DNA of 64,000 bases, taken from contig NC_009523.1 in assembly GCF_000016665.1 (NCBI RefSeq), positions 1,674,001 through 1,738,000 of the forward strand, read 5' to 3'. The position numbers and the translations under genes are program-made. The DNA is from Roseiflexus sp. RS-1. Lineage in GTDB: Bacteria; Chloroflexota; Chloroflexia; Chloroflexales; Roseiflexaceae. Below are positions 61,062 through 64,000 of this stretch, piece by piece; positions within the stretch are counted from its first letter, which is position 1; every line of letters starts with the position of its first letter. A model generated the notes under the pieces. That model was not told the origin of the DNA. It ran no database searches and saw only the letters and a program-made list of their open reading frames with translations.

Positions 61062-61324
61062 TGATCAAGCGCGGTGAGGTGTGGCTTGCCGATCTGAATC
61101 CGATTCGCGGATCAGAACAAGCCAGCATTCGGCCTGTCCTGATCTTCCAGAACGATGCCATCAATACCTTCACGACGACCGTGGTGACGATTCCATTCAC
61201 GACGAATCTCCGCCGTGCAGCCTTGCCCTCGTGCGTACGGGTTGCCGCAGGCGACGGCGGCTTGAGTGATGACTCTGTCGCGTTATGCCATCAACTTCGC
61301 GTCTTGGATGCCACACGCTTATAG
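61058..61324 (+). CDS. MazF/PemK-like toxin, C terminus cut by a MITE
   Basis: 88 residues. MMIKRGEVWLADLNPIRGSE, RPVLIFQNDAINTF and VVTIPFTTNLRRA are the MazF ribonuclease features. The family then has DKxRL and a last helix of about 20-25 residues; here the frame ends ATRL and the stop TAG (61322-61324) belongs to the MITE end TATAGCAG. The toxin is therefore shortened by insertion and may be weak or inactive. Confidence 0.78.
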   Translation: MMIKRGEVWLADLNPIRGSEQASIRPVLIFQNDAINTFTTTVVTIPFTTNLRRAALPSCVRVAAGDGGLSDDSVALCHQLRVLDATRL

Positions 61325-61542
61325 CAGTTCTCAGATATGTTGACCCTCGTCCGGATCTGCCGTGTCGCGCAAGGCGCCCGTTTCCGCTGCGCTCCCGATC
61401 TCCGCGCCTCCGCGCCTCCGCGTGAGCCGGTCTGATGCACACAGAGACGCGGAGCACGCGGAGGGAGGGCGCACACGGCGTCTGCTTTCGATGGCGAGTG
61501 CAACCCTGCCCAACCAGACCAATCTTTGTGAGAGCTGCTATA
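61320..61542. repeat. MITE, TATAGCAGTTCTCA family, with replaced interior
   Basis: Ends TATAGCAGTTCTCAGATATG and, inverted, TTGTGAGAGCTGCTATA. The interior has a different ~110-base GC-rich part (61395-61490, with CGCGCCTCCGCGCCTCCGCG). Confidence 0.75.
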
Positions 61543-62000
61543 AATGCTCAATCTCCATTGGACCGACGGCTCGCGCGGGATAGCGGATGAGAGCGGTTCT
61601 CATAGAGGTTGAACCTCCTTGGACGACTGCGGCAGGTGTGGGCTCAAGCCTTCCCTGAGCGCATGGAAGCCCCTGCGGGGCTGGCGTTTCGCTTCCCTTT
61701 GCCATATTCCGGGGGGACTGGAGTTGATCAGAAAGCGTTCAGCGATTGAAATCGCCTCTGGACGGCTTTTCACCGGGCGTCCACCTGCGTGGACGCTGCC
61801 ACGGCGACCGCATAGGCGGTCGCCCGGCGCGAAGCGTCCGCTCAGGCGCGGTTTCAACCGCTAATCGATAGCCGATGGCCGATAGGCGACAGGGTCATCA
61901 TTGGAGTTCGCGTTCCGTGCAGGGGGGCTTTGTCCTGGATAGCCGATAGGCGAGAGGCGAGAGGGTCGCCGTTGGAGTTCGCGTTCCGCGCAGGGGGGCT
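61543..62000. repeat. Mixed repeat spacer
   Basis: 61588-61625 is a further MITE end (GAGAGCGGTTCTCATAGAGG). 61650-61860 contains GAAGCCCCTGCGGGGCTGGC, also seen around 19600-19650, and GC-rich hairpins. 61866-61965 has two copies of GATAGCCGAT-type heptamer variants. No gene. Confidence 0.55.
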
Positions 62001-62121
62001 TCGCCTTGTCCAGCCGAGGGCGTATGATCTTTGAGGAATTATTCCGCTCTCGCCCGCGCAGGCGGGCTTCGCCCTGGCTGGCCGAGGGCTTCAGCCCGAC
62101 GGCTCGCGCGGGATAGCGGAT
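62001..62121. repeat. Palindromic intergenic repeat B (inverted)
   Basis: ATCTTTGAGGAATTATTCCG, CCCGCGCAGGCGGGCTTCGC and GGCCGAGGGCTTCAGCCCGA, directly joined to a MITE on the right, the same neighbour relation as at 19464 and 47462. Confidence 0.75.
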
Positions 62122-62291
62122 TATAGCAGTTCTCAGATATGTTGACCCTTGTCCGGGTCTGCCGTGTCGCGCGAGGCGCCCGCTTGCGGCAGAGCGTAGA
62201 CCGAAATTTATTTCGGTCACCGTGTGGGGAGCACGATACTGGGAGTGTTCAACCCTGTCCAATTGGTTCAACCTCTATGGGAACTGCTATA
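62122..62291. repeat. MITE, best-preserved copy
   Basis: 170 bases; TATAGCAGTTCTCAGATATG and, inverted, TATGGGAACTGCTATA. The interior carries GTAGACCGAAATTTATTTCGGTC. The right end reads TGCTATAAT, which is itself an extended -10 sequence. Confidence 0.8.
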
Positions 62292-62542
62292 ATTCGGCGC
62301 TTGGGTAGCGTGAGTCAATCGACGATGGCAGCTGTCGAACGCTGCGTGCTGTTTACGCTGGGGATTGTCTAACAGCGATCTTGACGAATGTTCCATCACG
62401 ATTCCATGTGTCAAAAGAGGAGCGAACGGAACTCATCGGCGGAACATCAGCCGGAAGCAGACGCCATTGGTGGGGGGCGATGTTTGGAGAGCATGCGTTG
62501 ACGATCGCACAGAGATTGATGTCGGTCGGGCGCCCGTCCTTT

Positions 62543-62621
62543 AGATCCTATCCGAATAACCTGGCAGCACGCAAGGCGATCAAGCCACAGGCGAAGAGGT
62601 CACAGTTATTCGGATAGGCTC
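62543..62621. mobile_element. Short TIR-flanked element, IS remnant
   Basis: AGATCCTATCCGAATAAC at the left and, inverted, AGAGCCTATCCGAATAAC at the right, 79 bases in all. The GCCTATCCGAATAA end resembles ends of IS5-like elements; the inside is too short for a gene. Confidence 0.6.
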
Positions 62622-62721
62622 TTAGCGCCAGACATTTCAGGCGCTCACGCCATGCAGACGCGAGGGCGCATCACCATCGCCCGATGGTAAAGAGGGGGCG
62701 CAACGCTGATGAATGCGCGCC

Positions 62722-64000
62722 TCACCGCCCTATGATCGGGAAATGCTGCCGATATACCGGCAACCCGGCAAGTTCGCGGTAGACCAGGTACGCCGGACGC
62801 CACCGTTCAGGCTCGCCATTAAGAGCGTAGCATGCTCCGCCGGGGCAGTTCTCACCCGGCTGCGGCGGGCGGAATGGAATGCGCACTAACCCCCATCGCT
62901 GGGCATTCGGTCCGTCCGCTGGCGGAAAATCTTCGTACTTGAACCAGAAGATCCGCGCCACGTCGCCGCGCGCAGCCAGAGAGACGTACACATCGTACAG
63001 AAACGCCGCCTGTCCTGCTTCGGTCTGTGGCGGGATCGGTCCACGCGGTCCATCCACATCGAACCCGACATTGTATCCGACTTCCGTGATCCAGAACGGT
63101 ATCGTTGGATCGCCGGCTTCCTGCAACGCGGCGCGCATCCGGTTCAATCCGCGATCAACCAGCGCATCGTTCGGCGAGAGACGGATCTCTTCGGGGTACG
63201 GATGGTAGCCAATCCCATCCAGGGGCCAGCGCCTCTGAGCATTCCTGAAACCCTGGAACGGCTCGCTCGCATACATCTGCTTCAGGTACTCGGCATCGGT
63301 CAAGAGCGTCTGATCATCATATCCATTCGTCGTGCCGCGCGGATGCAACCCGCCGAGAATGATCGCGGCATTCGCGCATCCATACGGTTCAGGGCGCGGC
63401 AGCGGCGGGATGCCGCGGCAGAAACGGTACAGTTTGGTGACCAGGCGCGCCGTAATGACCGGATCAATGCCGTCACCCGCCGGTCCGCCGGGCAGGTACT
63501 GCGGCAGACGGTTCTGCTCGTTCAACACCTGGTACGCCGCCACCCGGTCGCCGTACCGGTCGGCGATCATCAGCGCGCGCCGCAGCCACTCGTCCATGTA
63601 GCGGTTCACGCCGCCACCGTAGATCGATGTTTCGGTGAACGGACCGGTGTTGAGCACATGCGCATCTGTGCCCTGGATGAGGTCGAAACTGAGCAGACCC
63701 AGCACCTTGAAGCCATGCCGGGGCGCGACTTCGTTGATGAAGTAGTCGTTTTTGGCAATCTCGCGTTCGATAAAATCCGGCGGCAACGGCGGATCGGCGT
63801 CAAGCGGCGCAGCAATCCGAAAATCGAGGCGCACCCAGCGGGCGCCCATCTGCGCCAGCGCCGTTCCCATGCGATCCTGGAAGGTCTTGTTCGGTTGACC
63901 GGGGAATGCCGGGTTGGTGTCGAAATCAAACCAGGGATCACGGATCACCATGCCCATGAAGTCCGGGGGAAGGGTAACCGGCGCTTGAGACGGCGTAATC
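62722..64000 (-). CDS. Glycoside-hydrolase-like (TIM-barrel) protein (5' partial)
   Basis: The frame is open to the right edge (codons for ITPSQAPVTLPPDFMGM before the first internal ATG), so the start lies outside. About 425 residues are visible. GMVIRDPWFDFDTNPAFPGQ, YQVLNEQNRLPQYL (acid/base Glu in NE) and PFWITEVGYNVGFD (nucleophile Glu) fit clan GH-A such as GH5/GH39. IGYHPYPEEIRLS also matches. The C terminus VYRQHFPIIGR is of the secreted-protein style of this genome. Substrate unknown. Confidence 0.72.
   Translation of the reverse strand, partial: ITPSQAPVTLPPDFMGMVIRDPWFDFDTNPAFPGQPNKTFQDRMGTALAQMGARWVRLDFRIAAPLDADPPLPPDFIEREIAKNDYFINEVAPRHGFKVLGLLSFDLIQGTDAHVLNTGPFTETSIYGGGVNRYMDEWLRRALMIADRYGDRVAAYQVLNEQNRLPQYLPGGPAGDGIDPVITARLVTKLYRFCRGIPPLPRPEPYGCANAAIILGGLHPRGTTNGYDDQTLLTDAEYLKQMYASEPFQGFRNAQRRWPLDGIGYHPYPEEIRLSPNDALVDRGLNRMRAALQEAGDPTIPFWITEVGYNVGFDVDGPRGPIPPQTEAGQAAFLYDVYVSLAARGDVARIFWFKYEDFPPADGPNAQRWGLVRIPFRPPQPGENCPGGACYALNGEPERWRPAYLVYRELAGLPVYRQHFPIIGR

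Noticed and set aside
61197..61551. Three overlapping minus-strand frames rich in Arg and Ala
   Set aside because: They run through MITE sequence and antisense of the mazF-like gene without starts.

Overview
The window is GC-rich DNA that looks like a Roseiflexus-type filamentous chloroflexotal phototroph (Chloroflexota, hot-spring mat). The assignment is an inference from overall character: secreted proteins ending in FLPLV-like tails, Uma2-family paralogues, an atypical Tad/Flp pilus locus, many palindromic intergenic repeats and long heptanucleotide arrays. No rRNA is present. There is one tRNA-Ile/tRNA-Ala pair.

Region by region. 1-16.5 kb is ordinary metabolism: a membrane-anchored spermidine-synthase-like protein, two Gfo/Idh/MocA oxidoreductases, a thioredoxin-like protein, a SelW-like protein, a four-subunit 2-oxoacid:ferredoxin oxidoreductase downstream of a radical SAM gene, a bactofilin-like membrane protein, a GHMP sugar kinase, psuG-rlmN, a class V aminotransferase and a degenerate histidine-kinase-like protein. 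16.5-19.5 kb holds a subtilase preceded by a stand-alone copy of its own prodomain, then a gene fragment cut by a MITE. 20-22.5 kb carries two IS elements, both with split transposase frames.

22.5-42.8 kb is the most unusual part. It combines pilus parts (Flp-like pilin, TadE/TadG-like pseudopilins, an orphan TadC, a von Willebrand lipoprotein, an OmpR/PhoB-type response regulator) with a family of pilin-like proteins that carry repetitive or toxin-linked C-terminal parts. One of them is followed in the same frame, after a single TAG codon, by a multi-pass membrane protein with a polymorphic-toxin tip. Immunity-like genes and an orphan alternative tip follow. Five promoter regions in this block share a box, TGTAAAC/TGTAAC repeated at exactly 11-bp spacing, as expected for a PhoB-like regulator. 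The working model is a pilus-linked, contact-dependent toxin system under one regulator. Transport of the toxin by the pilus machinery is inference.

42.8-64 kb returns to general functions: aldo/keto reductase, a large membrane glycosyltransferase, two mosaic Uma2 nucleases, two GT2 glycosyltransferases, RmlD, a HEAT-repeat gluzincin peptidase, an M20 dipeptidase, an amino-acid-binding lipoprotein, two tRNAs, a TolB-like secreted protein, a relBE/mazEF-style pair whose toxin is cut by a MITE, and a glycoside-hydrolase-like protein running off the right edge. Intergenic space throughout is filled by 7-bp tandem arrays of at least three sequence families, a TIR-flanked MITE family and a second palindromic repeat family.

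All calls come from reading the sequence; no alignments or database searches were run. Domain names are from memory of families and are marked as such where uncertain.
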